Assembly (NCBI RefSeq): GCF_014641855.1 | Contig: NZ_BMII01000003.1 | Location: forward strand, 66,900 to 130,899 | DNA from: Shewanella inventionis | Lineage (GTDB): Bacteria; Pseudomonadota; Gammaproteobacteria; Enterobacterales; Shewanellaceae | DNA length: 64,000 nucleotides | Direction: 5' to 3' | In this document: piece by piece, positions 48,435-56,098 of the stretch | How the letters are laid out: each line of letters begins with the position of its first letter | Numbering within the stretch: position 1 is the first letter of the stretch | Translations under genes and position numbers: made by a program | Notes under the pieces: generated by a model | Database searches by the model: none | The model's input: the letters and a program-made list of their open reading frames with translations, nothing else | Told to the model about the DNA's origin: nothing

Positions 48435-48639
48435 GTAGCAAGTTGAAACACAAATAAGCAACGTTTACCTCCAGCGGATCTTGTTTGTAGCAAAGCCTTA
48501 ATACTTTGATCCAACCTGCACAGATTTATGTTCATTGTTCATCATCATCCCTATTTGGAGAGCATTAACACGCTAGCGCACTGTTAACCGCCCTTCGTAA
48601 AGAACGACTTAGGCAACCATATTGGTTGCCCTTTTTTTT
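48435..48639 (+). ncRNA. Sigma-E-dependent sRNA, copy 2 of 4
   Basis: This predicted RNA is about 205 nt from promoter 2. A long 5' part contains a GGATC/GATCC stem. The core TTGTTCATCATCATCCC is at 48535-48551, the version closest to MicA of enterobacteria. A stem TTAACA/TGTTAA with loop CGCTAGCGCAC follows, then the terminator GGCAACC/GGTTGCC at 48612-48630. An RNase cut just before the core could release a shorter active form of about 105 nt, like copy 1. Confidence 0.8.
48612..48639 (+). terminator. Terminator of sRNA copy 2
   Basis: GGCAACC and GGTTGCC form a perfect 7-bp stem, followed by C and eight T. Confidence 0.92.
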
Positions 48640-48763
48640 GACCTTTTTATCCTTCACAAACAAGATTTAAGCAAAATATAATTACAAACAATAACCTGAC
48701 CCCAACAATTCATAATTGCCCATCAACATTGATCAAATAGATAAATAATTTTTCCCGGGTTGT

Positions 48764-48790
48764 GAACTTTTAAAATATTGTCTGGTCAGA
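48764..48790 (+). promoter_or_regulatory. Sigma-E-type promoter 3
   Basis: GAACTT, 16 nt, then TCAGA, followed by ATATATGTAAC. Probable start is the G at 48797. Confidence 0.8.
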
Positions 48791-48796
48791 ATATAT

Positions 48797-49031
48797 GTAA
48801 CGAATGAGATGCCGTTGATGTGAGTCATAAAGCCATGATTTAACCTTCTCCCCCGGAGTTAAATCAACACGCTCAATTGACTCGCTCTAACTTCTGATAG
48901 GATTAGTTACTGCTACAGGTTTTAATGTTTATTGTTCATCATCCCCCATTGGGCAGTATTAGCACGCTAGCGCACTGTTAATGACAACCCGCAGAGATTT
49001 ATTTTGGCAGCCGATAGGCTGCCATTTTTTT
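48797..49031 (+). ncRNA. Sigma-E-dependent sRNA, copy 3 of 4
   Basis: This predicted RNA is about 235 nt, the longest copy. The 5' part has a perfect GATTTAAC/GTTAAATC stem. The core TTGTTCATCATCCCCC lies at 48932-48947. It is followed by a stem whose loop again holds CGCTAGCGCAC, matching copy 2 almost exactly, then the terminator TGGCAGCC/GGCTGCCA at 49005-49024. Confidence 0.8.
49005..49031 (+). terminator. Terminator of sRNA copy 3
   Basis: TGGCAGCC and GGCTGCCA form a perfect 8-bp stem with a GATA loop and seven T. Confidence 0.93.
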
Positions 49032-49134
49032 GCAAGTACAAGTCTTAAATCCCCCACAAAATAGTAAATTCACGCCATCAGGATCCACAAAATGCCATTG
49101 CGAGCAAATTATCATTTTTTTTAATAAAATTTTT

Positions 49135-49161
49135 GAACTAATTTGAAATCACTGTGTCTGA
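49135..49161 (+). promoter_or_regulatory. Sigma-E-type promoter 4
   Basis: GAACTA, 16 nt, then TCTGA. Probable start is the G at 49168. Confidence 0.75.
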
Positions 49162-49167
49162 TTATAT

Positions 49168-49308
49168 GAACCAAATTTGCATTACTTATTTTGTAGCTAG
49201 TAGCGTTTTTTTGTTCATCATCATTCTCCTATTTGGTAGTAGATTAATTCTATCGACAGTATTGCCTTTAGCAATAGCAGCAACCTTCTTCTTGGGTTGC
49301 TTTTTTTT
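49168..49308 (+). ncRNA. Sigma-E-dependent sRNA, copy 4 of 4
   Basis: This predicted RNA is about 141 nt. The core TTGTTCATCATCATTC is at 49211-49226. The following stem differs from the other copies (TAGATTAATTCTA region) and the CTAGCGCA loop is missing, so this is the most diverged unit. It ends in GCAACC/GGTTGC at 49280-49300 and eight T. An open frame happens to cross it but reads straight through the terminator and is not credible as a gene. Confidence 0.75.
49280..49308 (+). terminator. Terminator of sRNA copy 4
   Basis: GCAACC and GGTTGC form a 6-bp stem with a 9-nt loop and eight T. Confidence 0.85.
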
Positions 49309-49631
49309 GTCTTTTTTCAGCGTGAATGGTGCTAACAATTTTTTGCGTTAATCATGTCTCATTTCTACATAAGAGACATCTGCACACTCAATGATTCTGC
49401 GTCCAACATAACGTGATAAAAATGCCGTAGGCGCATTATGGGCTCTCTTAACACCTGGACGATATGGATATTGGACATATCAAAATGATGCAAGACTCAT
49501 CTTATACCTGTGTTTCAACACATTTAAGTCCAGCCTTAACGTTGACTCGATTTTCCATCACCAAGGGGCAGTGATATCACTAAGTGATGTGCAATGGTAT
49601 AGCTTGAGGGATATTTGACATTAAAAACAAA
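49309..49631. other. Intergenic region after the sRNA array
   Basis: About 320 bp hold an inverted repeat ATGTCTC-N12-GAGACAT near 49355-49380 and a short AGTGATATCACT palindrome near 49571-49582. No fifth copy of the core, no sigma-E promoter and no convincing gene were found. Confidence 0.5.
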
Positions 49632-49653
49632 AAAGGCCTCAAATGAGGCCTTT
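49632..49653 (-). terminator. Terminator of pstS
   Basis: AAAGGCCTC and GAGGCCTTT form a 9-bp stem with a 4-nt loop. On the minus strand it is followed by a T-run, 20 nt past pstS. Confidence 0.9.
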
Positions 49654-49672
49654 AGATTAATGGAGTAAGCGA

Positions 49673-50644
49673 TTAAAGCTTAACACCCACTTTTTCTAAA
49701 TCTTTAATAACAACTGCTGAAGGAACTGGTACATAACCGTCTTTTTCAACAACTTGCTGACCTTGCTTAGACAATACAAAGCGTAAAAACTCACGGTCCA
49801 TTGGCGATAAATCTTTATTTGGGTGCTTGTTCACGTAAACATATAGGTAACGTGATAATGGGTAAGTACCGTTAGCAGCATTTTCTGCAGTTGCTTCGAT
49901 GAACTTATCACCTTTTTTAGACAGAGGAACCGCTTTAACGCCAGCAGTTTTATATCCAATACCTGAGTAACCAATCGCATTTAGTGACTGTGATACCGAT
50001 TGAACTACAGACGCAGAACCTGGCTGTTCGTTCACGTTTGCACGGAAGTCACCTTTACATAATGCTTCTTCTTTAAAGTAGCCATAAGTACCAGATACTG
50101 AGTTACGACCGTAAAGCTGAACGTCTTTAGCGCTCCAGTTTCCATCTAAACCAACATCGCCCCAACGATTGATTTCTGTTCCGCCACACTTGTGTGTAGA
50201 AGAGAAAATGCTGTCGATTTGCTCGATGCTTAAACCTGTGATTGGGTTATCTTTGTGCACAAATACTGCTAAAGCATCAATCGCAACACGGATAGCAGTT
50301 GGTTGATAACCGTAATGTTTTTCAAAGGCTTCGATTTCATTAGGCTTCATCTTACGGCTCATTGGGCCAAATTGTGAAGTGCCTTCAGTCAGTGCTGGTG
50401 GCGCAGTAGAAGAACCAGCAGCTTGAATTTGGATGTTTACGTTAGGATAAATATGTTTGAACTCTTCAGCCCACAACGTCATCATGTTTGCTAAAGTATC
50501 AGAACCTACAGAAGACAAGTTACCAGAAACACCACTTGTTTTTTCATATACAGGTAAAGTTGGGTCAATAGCAGCCATTGATGCTGCTGAGAATACACCA
50601 GCGGCTGTTAGGGTAATTGCGCCGACAAGTTTGTTCAGTTTCAT
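49673..50644 (-). CDS. pstS: Phosphate ABC transporter substrate-binding protein PstS
   Basis: This periplasmic protein captures phosphate for the Pst transporter. The 323-residue protein has a signal peptide likely cut after ASMA24. PstS features include [41 protein letters not shown] and [17 protein letters not shown], which form the phosphate pocket. A Pho box with three 11-bp-spaced repeats lies upstream. The pstCAB genes are not adjacent; the next gene in the same direction upstream is phoR. Confidence 0.93.
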   Translation of the reverse strand: MKLNKLVGAITLTAAGVFSAASMAAIDPTLPVYEKTSGVSGNLSSVGSDTLANMMTLWAEEFKHIYPNVNIQIQAAGSSTAPPALTEGTSQFGPMSRKMKPNEIEAFEKHYGYQPTAIRVAIDALAVFVHKDNPITGLSIEQIDSIFSSTHKCGGTEINRWGDVGLDGNWSAKDVQLYGRNSVSGTYGYFKEEALCKGDFRANVNEQPGSASVVQSVSQSLNAIGYSGIGYKTAGVKAVPLSKKGDKFIEATAENAANGTYPLSRYLYVYVNKHPNKDLSPMDREFLRFVLSKQGQQVVEKDGYVPVPSAVVIKDLEKVGVKL

Positions 50645-50717
50645 TGTATTGCTCCAGAATTAAGCGTACTTAGTTTTTTTAAACGTAGTCAGTATCGACC
50701 TCATTGATCACAAGTCT

Positions 50718-50746
50718 ATGACTTTGATATGACAGTTGTATTACAG
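50718..50746 (-). promoter_or_regulatory. Pho box of pstS
   Basis: Read on the minus strand: CTGTAAT, CTGTCAT and AAGTCAT at an exact 11-bp period. This matches the PhoB-binding pattern and lies about 75-100 bp upstream of the pstS ATG. Confidence 0.8.
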
Positions 50747-50910
50747 TTGTTAAAAATACCCCAATACGGCATCCCAAATGGCCTATTTATGTTTATCAAT
50801 AGCTTAGCTCATGCTTATATAAGGCATTCCGTCACTTATTGTTAATAAAACTGTAGAATTACAGCGAACCATAGCGGATATAGCAAGATGAGCACGTTAT
50901 TATAGACATA
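50747..50910. other. Remainder of the phoR-pstS spacer
   Basis: Together with the Pho box and the phoR terminator this completes the 314-bp gap between phoR and pstS. I see no gene in it. Confidence 0.5.
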
Positions 50911-50933
50911 AAAAAACAGCAAAAATGCTGTTC
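50911..50933 (-). terminator. Terminator of phoBR
   Basis: On the minus strand AACAGC and GCTGTT flank a short loop, followed by a T-run. It is 26 nt beyond the phoR stop. Confidence 0.8.
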
Positions 50934-50958
50934 TTTAGATGGCTAACCATAACACTCG

Positions 50959-52254
50959 TTATTGACGTTCTAATAAATGCGTTGGAATTATAAAACTGAA
51001 GGTACTGCCTTTACCGTATTCACTGGTCACGTTAAGCTCGCTGTGATGATGGCTTAATGCATGCTTTGCAATGGCTAATCCAAGCCCTGTACCACCGGTT
51101 TTACTTGACCGTGCATTATCAACACGATAAAAACGCTCAGTTAATCGATTGATGTGTTGAGGTGCAATCCCCACACCAGTATCTTTTACCGAAAATAGCG
51201 CGCCCGTAGCCACACTTCGCCAAGTCACCGAAATGATACCACCGGGTGCTGTGTAACGGATGGCGTTAGAAATGAGGTTTGAACAAGCGCTTCGTAGCTG
51301 TAATTCATTACCATGGGTATTTAATCCAGGTTCACAGCTAAACTCTAAGGTATATTCAGTTCCGGCAAGGGCTTGAGCTTCTTCTCTTAGAATATCCATC
51401 ATGGCTTGCATATTAACTGTTTTTGATAAATCAACGTCAGCGGCATCTTCAATACGCGATAATGCTAATAACTGCTCAACCATCGACTGCATACGTGAGG
51501 TTTGCTGTTGCATTAAAGAAAGAGGTTTTTGATTTGGTGAGCCTTCGTCTTCCATTCCTTGCATTATCTCTAGATACCCCTGCAACACTGTTAGTGGGGT
51601 TTTTAATTCATGAGACACGTTAGCAACGAAATCTTTTCGCATACCTTCTAATTGATGGATCCGAGTAATATCACGGGCAATCAATAACAGTTGCCGATCG
51701 CCATAACTCATAATACGAATTTCTAATAATCGCTTGTCAGAAACAGGAGATGGGAGCTCTAAAGGCTCTTTATAACTGCCTTTTTTAAGATAATCTGAAA
51801 AATCAGGATGACGGATAAGGTTATCAATCCTTTGCCCACTGTCTTGAGGCCAAACAAAACCTAAAATTAATTGGGCTAATTTATTACACCACAAAATATT
51901 ATGCTCAGCATCAAGCACCACGGCTGCATCAGGTAACGCTTCTGCACCTTGCCGAAATCGAGCTAATAACGTGGCTAACTGACCAACACGGCGGCGATTT
52001 TTTCCTTGTAAGCGATAGATACCATTAAACACACCTTCCCAACTTCCCTGGCCTTGTGGAGGTGTTAATTTTTTATCTTCCCAAAGCCAAAAGTTAAGTC
52101 GAGCAATTTGCCGATAATGCCATACAAGCATAAAAATGGTGCCCAGTAGCATTACAATTGCGATATGACCAATTAAAGCACCCACAAAGAAAAATAATGT
52201 CAGAAACAACGCCAAACGGAAAAATAACCGCAATCCAGAATAAGAGTTAAGCAT
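50959..52254 (-). CDS. phoR: Phosphate regulon sensor kinase PhoR
   Basis: PhoR phosphorylates PhoB when phosphate is low. From the ATG at 52254 the protein has 431 residues, the same as E. coli PhoR; a longer frame to 52293 lacks a ribosome site. Two N-terminal hydrophobic helices (about 8-45), a charged region, a PAS domain (about 90-195), HisKA with VSHELKTPLT and H215, and a C-terminal ATPase domain (NLISNAIRYT, DTGVGI, GGTGLGLAI) are in order. It is preceded by phoB with a 168-nt gap that contains a hairpin. Confidence 0.94.
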   Translation of the reverse strand: MLNSYSGLRLFFRLALFLTLFFFVGALIGHIAIVMLLGTIFMLVWHYRQIARLNFWLWEDKKLTPPQGQGSWEGVFNGIYRLQGKNRRRVGQLATLLARFRQGAEALPDAAVVLDAEHNILWCNKLAQLILGFVWPQDSGQRIDNLIRHPDFSDYLKKGSYKEPLELPSPVSDKRLLEIRIMSYGDRQLLLIARDITRIHQLEGMRKDFVANVSHELKTPLTVLQGYLEIMQGMEDEGSPNQKPLSLMQQQTSRMQSMVEQLLALSRIEDAADVDLSKTVNMQAMMDILREEAQALAGTEYTLEFSCEPGLNTHGNELQLRSACSNLISNAIRYTAPGGIISVTWRSVATGALFSVKDTGVGIAPQHINRLTERFYRVDNARSSKTGGTGLGLAIAKHALSHHHSELNVTSEYGKGSTFSFIIPTHLLERQ

Positions 52255-52376
52255 AAGCAACCTAATGGCTAAAGTAACGCAGCCAACACTCAATAGTGTC
52301 GTTACTGATTATTAGGACTAACGAGGGATAACAAGATAGCCTAAATTGGCTATTGTGGCTAGGGAGCAACATGTAA

Positions 52377-52406
52377 AGAAACTCTGTTAACATCAACAGA
52401 GTTTCT
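52377..52406. other. Hairpin between phoB and phoR
   Basis: AGAAACTCTGTT and AACAGAGTTTCT form a perfect 12-bp stem with a 6-nt loop, 17 nt after the phoB stop. No T-run follows on the minus strand. It may limit phoR expression or stabilise phoB mRNA. Confidence 0.75.
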
Positions 52407-52422
52407 CTTGTTATCCGTTAGA

Positions 52423-53112
52423 TTACATTCTGGTCGAAAAGCGATAACCAGCACCACGAACGGTTTGAATAAGCTTGTCATGCCCGCCCTGCTCAACCGC
52501 TTTACGTAACCGGCGAATGTGCACGTCAACGGTACGATCTTCAACATACACATTGGTTCCCCAAACGTTATCGAGTAACTGCTCTCGACTGTATACCCGC
52601 TCAGGGTGAGTCATGAAAAAGTGCAACAATCTAAATTCAGTTGGCCCCATATCTAGTACAGCATCACCTACAGTCACACGATGACTCACAGGGTCGAGTT
52701 GCAAACCTTGCACATCAATGGTTTCTTCTAAACGCGTAGGCGCGCTTCGGCGTAACACCGCTTTTATTCTGGCAACCAACTCTTTAGGAGAAAACGGTTT
52801 AGTAATATAGTCATCAGCCCCAACTTCAAGGCCTTTCACTTTATCTTCCTCTTCTCCGCGAGCAGTTAACATGATAATGGGAATTTGACGAGTAAACTCA
52901 TCTTGCTTTAAACGTTTTGCCAATTGGATACCGCTACCACCAGGGAACATCCAATCTAACAAAATTAAATCTGGATACGGCTCTTGAAGCAACTCAATGG
53001 CTGAATCAAAATCTTCAGCAGCAGCTGTCGTAAAACCATGTTGATCCATCACAAATGTCAGCATCTCACGAATTGCTGATTCATCTTCTACTATTAAAAT
53101 CCTAGCTGTCAT
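52423..53112 (-). CDS. phoB: Phosphate regulon response regulator PhoB
   Basis: PhoB is the OmpR-family activator of phosphate-starvation genes. The 229-residue protein has the same length as E. coli PhoB. The receiver has D53 in LLDWMFPGG, with T and K in TARGEEEDK and [11 protein letters not shown]. The winged-helix domain includes [35 protein letters not shown] Pho-box-like triple repeat about 40-65 bp upstream indicates autoregulation. Confidence 0.96.
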   Translation of the reverse strand: MTARILIVEDESAIREMLTFVMDQHGFTTAAAEDFDSAIELLQEPYPDLILLDWMFPGGSGIQLAKRLKQDEFTRQIPIIMLTARGEEEDKVKGLEVGADDYITKPFSPKELVARIKAVLRRSAPTRLEETIDVQGLQLDPVSHRVTVGDAVLDMGPTEFRLLHFFMTHPERVYSREQLLDNVWGTNVYVEDRTVDVHIRRLRKAVEQGGHDKLIQTVRGAGYRFSTRM

Positions 53113-53148
53113 TTTGGGTTTCTACATTAATTTGCCACATGAGTATTA

Positions 53149-53177
53149 TTGGACACTTTTGTTACACTTTCATGACC
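53149..53177 (-). promoter_or_regulatory. Pho-box-like repeats of phoB
   Basis: On the minus strand GGTCATG, TGTAACA and TGTCCAA recur at an 11-bp period. They lie 37-65 bp before the phoB ATG. The match is weaker than that of pstS. Confidence 0.6.
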
Positions 53178-53247
53178 CTAAAGCCAATATTGCCACTAAA
53201 AAACGTTTTTTGTCATAAAAAATTAATTGCTGTTATCACGTTGTAAC

Positions 53248-53274
53248 AAAAAAAGGGCCGAAGCCCTTTTTTTT
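53248..53274 (-). terminator. Terminator of the porin gene
   Basis: AAAAGGGC and GCCCTTTT form the stem around CGAA with long A- and T-flanks, 26 nt past the porin stop. Confidence 0.92.
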
Positions 53275-53299
53275 AAAATGACAGGATATACCTTAGTGG

Positions 53300-54244
53300 T
53301 TAGAACTTATGTTCAATACCTACACCAACATAGTTGTCATCTTGGTCGTTTGAGTCAAACGAGTTCGCGGTGTAAAAAGCAAATAACTTAGTAGGTTTAC
53401 CTAAGCTGTAGTCTGCGCCAACAGACCATGAGTCGCCTTTATTTTCCATATCAGCAAATTGCGCTTTAAGCGTAACATCGTTGATGTCATATGCAGCGCT
53501 TAGTAAGAAACCATTGTCACTTACACCGCTGTCTAGTGCTTCTTGTTGCTGGTACATACCACCAAGCACAACACCTGCAACTTTACCTTGTACCGTAGCA
53601 CGCGCAGTGTCATAACCCTTCACTTTAGAGTCATAGGCAATCGCCGCGTATATTGACGAATTTTTTAAACCAGCATCGCCGTACATCACAGCCATGCTCA
53701 CACCATCTTCACCGCTTGTGTTATCACCCACAACTTGATCAGAGTCGCCAGATGCAACATAAGTTACACCAGCTTGAACATCGCCAAACATTGGCGTGTA
53801 ATATGTCACTGTCTGCGCCATGCGGTTTTCACCTTTAAATAAGGTTTTAACATCACCAGACAAGTCGTTGAACTGGTCAACTTTACCTTGAGATACTTTT
53901 AAAATAGTGTCGTTACGACCAACAGAAACAGCACCAAAGTTGCCTTTTAATCCCACAAACTGATTGCGAGCTAAAAAGTTTTCTTTGTCTTCATCACCCG
54001 TGTCAACTTCGTATTCGATAGTGTAGAAGGCTTCTAATGAATTGCTTAATTCAAAGTTTCCGGTCACACCAAAACGTGATGCATTACTTTGAACTGTCGT
54101 TTCGGTTTCATCAGAAACATCGTTTGACTGTGCTGTAACATTTAATTTGCCATACACTTTTAGAGGTTCTGCAGCATATGCACTTGAAACTACAGAAGCG
54201 GCCATTGCAGAGGCTAATAGAGTTTTACAAAAAACGTTCATCAT
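53300..54244 (-). CDS. General (OmpC-type) outer-membrane porin
   Basis: This is a predicted trimeric 16-strand porin for small hydrophilic solutes, 314 residues. A signal peptide ends in SSAYA, before AEPLKVYGKLNVTAQ. The body has alternating beta-strand pattern typical of the family (FELSNSLEAFYTIEYEVDTGDE; FVGLKGNFGAVSVGRNDT) and ends in GIEHKF with the C-terminal phenylalanine needed for Bam assembly. The start is ATG ATG AAC, preceded by AAAAGG. This start region is complementary to the core of the four sRNAs at 48103-49308. It also lies next to phoBR, but I see no clear Pho box upstream. Confidence 0.92.
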   Translation of the reverse strand: MMNVFCKTLLASAMAASVVSSAYAAEPLKVYGKLNVTAQSNDVSDETETTVQSNASRFGVTGNFELSNSLEAFYTIEYEVDTGDEDKENFLARNQFVGLKGNFGAVSVGRNDTILKVSQGKVDQFNDLSGDVKTLFKGENRMAQTVTYYTPMFGDVQAGVTYVASGDSDQVVGDNTSGEDGVSMAVMYGDAGLKNSSIYAAIAYDSKVKGYDTARATVQGKVAGVVLGGMYQQQEALDSGVSDNGFLLSAAYDINDVTLKAQFADMENKGDSWSVGADYSLGKPTKLFAFYTANSFDSNDQDDNYVGVGIEHKF

Positions 54245-54251
54245 TTCATCC
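54236..54251 (-). promoter_or_regulatory. Predicted sRNA target site over the porin start
   Basis: On the minus-strand mRNA the sequence is GGATG-AA-ATGATGAAC. It pairs with GTTCATCAT and CATCC of sRNA copy 2, leaving a 2-nt bulge, so 14 bp cover the ribosome site and codons 1-3. The nine-base part GTTCATCAT is present in all four sRNA copies. Confidence 0.65.
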
Positions 54252-54271
54252 TTTTGACGATTATGTCGTCA

Positions 54272-54567
54272 TGGTTATTCAGGGTAAGTTGTATCGGAAC
54301 GAGCGGAATTCTGCCTTGTAAATGTTTCAGAAATATTTCACTAGTTAATTAAATACTGATATTCAACTCACAAAAAGAACCCTCAACCCACGAAATGCTG
54401 CAACAGTGGTTTGAGTAGCGATATATTAAATATGACAGTTTGATGAATTCTCATTCTTAGCAAGTGGCTCATCATGCAAATGCTGCTTTTTTGTAGGTTT
54501 ACCGCTTTGCATCTATCCCGTAAACTGCTGTAACTGAATTTATCCTGTAAATTAATGAGAGCATTCT
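54272..54567. other. Porin/rdgC divergent promoter region
   Basis: About 300 bp between the porin 5' leader and rdgC. The leader next to the porin also holds a small stem TGACGA/TCGTCA at 54255-54271. I could not fix a promoter with confidence and see no gene. Confidence 0.5.
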
Positions 54568-55479
54568 ATGTGGTTTAAAAATCTCACCCTATACCGTTTC
54601 AACAAACCGTTTACAACTGATACCGAAACACTAGAAACAGCATTATCGGACTTCACCTTTTCGCCTTGCTCTAGCCAAGACATCAGTAAGTTTGGTTTCT
54701 CATATGCGTTAGGAAAAAAAGGCAATGCGCTGGTACACAGTGCAGAAAATCGTCATTTAATCTGTGTAACCAAAGAAGAAAAAATCCTCCCGGGCCAAGT
54801 AATAAAAGAAGCACTCGATGAAAAAGTGGCTGAAATCGAAGCGCAAGAAAACCGTAAAGTCACTAAAAAAGAAAAAGACAATATTAAAGACGAAATCACC
54901 ACCACATTGTTGCCGCGTGCATTTTCTCGTCGCAGCCAAACTCATGCTCTTATCATGCCTGAACTAGAGATGATTTTAGTCGACAGTTCAAGTGCCACTA
55001 AAGCTGAAGAGTTATTAGCTTTACTTCGTAAAGCGCTTGGCAGTTTACCCGTCATTCCATTGAGTTTTGCTACCCCAATTGAAGCCACACTGACCCAATG
55101 GTTACAAGCAGGAGAAGCGCCAGCCCCTTTTGAAATGCAAGATGAAGCTGAATTAAAGTCAGATTCAGATGAAGGCGGCATAGTTCGCTTTAAACAACAA
55201 GTTCTTCAAGAAGATGAGGTACTGGCGCATATCGCTACTGGTAAGCAGGTACATAAGTTGGCACTGCACTTTGGCCAATCGATTGCCTTTTTGATGCAAT
55301 CAGATGCCAGTGTCAAACGCATTAAATTTTCAGAAGAATTTAGAGCAGGTAATGATGAAGTGGGAACTGAAGACCCTATTGCCCGCCTAGATGCCGATTT
55401 GGCCCTCATGGGTAGCGAGTTAGTTGCCTTTATTAATGCACTTAACCAAGCATTGGGTCCATTAGAGCAAAGCGTATAA
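54568..55479 (+). CDS. rdgC: Recombination-associated protein RdgC
   Basis: RdgC forms a ring around double-stranded DNA and modulates RecA. The 303-residue protein begins [15 protein letters not shown], the typical RdgC N-terminus, and has the full length of the family (E. coli 303). [42 protein letters not shown] and the C-terminal [16 protein letters not shown] segment are conserved. A GST gene follows 18 nt downstream, probably in the same transcript. Confidence 0.94.
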   Translation: MWFKNLTLYRFNKPFTTDTETLETALSDFTFSPCSSQDISKFGFSYALGKKGNALVHSAENRHLICVTKEEKILPGQVIKEALDEKVAEIEAQENRKVTKKEKDNIKDEITTTLLPRAFSRRSQTHALIMPELEMILVDSSSATKAEELLALLRKALGSLPVIPLSFATPIEATLTQWLQAGEAPAPFEMQDEAELKSDSDEGGIVRFKQQVLQEDEVLAHIATGKQVHKLALHFGQSIAFLMQSDASVKRIKFSEEFRAGNDEVGTEDPIARLDADLALMGSELVAFINALNQALGPLEQSV

Positions 55480-55497
55480 ACTTAACAAGGACATAAT

Positions 55498-56055
55498 ATG
55501 AAACTATACGGAAGTTATACCTCACCTTTTGTTCGCCATTGTCGTATTGCGTTATTAGAATCGACACTAGATTATGAATTTATCGAAACCGATCAAGCTG
55601 CAAGTGCCACAATGTCGCCCACAAAACGGGTACCGTTTTTACAAGATGGCGAGCTAACACTTACCGATTCTAGTGCCATATTACGTTATATTCGTCAAAA
55701 ATCCGCCAAACCTTTTATCGACAGCGCGGTTGAGTTTGATCAATATTGCATGATCAATACCGCGCTAGATAGCACCATTAATTTATTTTTCTTGGCTCGC
55801 GATGGTGTCGACATTGAACGCTTTGATTACACTCTTAGGCAGGCACAACGTGTTGAATCCATTTTAGTCGAGTTAGAGCAACTCAACTTGCCATTACATG
55901 GACCCTTTAATGATGTTCAACTGCGTTTAGCATGTTACTTAAGTTGGGCTGTATTTCGCCAACGCATCAATATAGACCGTTATCCAAAATTGAAATTGTT
56001 TTTAGCGGCACTAGAACACGAACCATTTTTTGTTGAAACGGCCCCACCCGCTTAA
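55498..56055 (+). CDS. Glutathione S-transferase-like protein
   Basis: This is a small GST-fold protein of 185 residues. The thioredoxin-like N-terminal domain (MKLYGSYTSPFVRHCRIALLE, KRVPFLQDGELTLTDSSAILRYI) keeps the glutathione-binding VPFL and DSSAI turns with a serine at the usual active position. The C-terminal helical domain is short. AAGGA precedes the ATG. Substrate unknown; it follows rdgC and has its own terminator. Confidence 0.85.
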   Translation: MKLYGSYTSPFVRHCRIALLESTLDYEFIETDQAASATMSPTKRVPFLQDGELTLTDSSAILRYIRQKSAKPFIDSAVEFDQYCMINTALDSTINLFFLARDGVDIERFDYTLRQAQRVESILVELEQLNLPLHGPFNDVQLRLACYLSWAVFRQRINIDRYPKLKLFLAALEHEPFFVETAPPA

Positions 56056-56065
56056 TCAAAATAAC

Positions 56066-56094
56066 AAAAAGCCCTGATATTTCAGGGCTTTTTT
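56066..56094. terminator. Bidirectional terminator between GST and M61 peptidase genes
   Basis: AAAAAGCCCTGA and TCAGGGCTTTTT form a 12-bp stem with a 4-nt loop between convergent genes. Confidence 0.93.
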
Positions 56095-56098
56095 AAAG

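Noticed and set aside
48103..49308. The sRNA array as a CRISPR or simple repeat array
   Set aside because: The repeated parts are a promoter, a 12-nt core and a terminator at unequal distances (330, 362 and 371 bp between promoters), with diverged sequence between. This is a set of transcription units, not uniform repeats and spacers.
49154..49351. A 65-codon hydrophobic open frame across sRNA copy 4
   Set aside because: It starts inside the -10 element of promoter 4, has no ribosome site, and reads straight through the terminator stem and T-run. The hydrophobic content follows from T-rich DNA.
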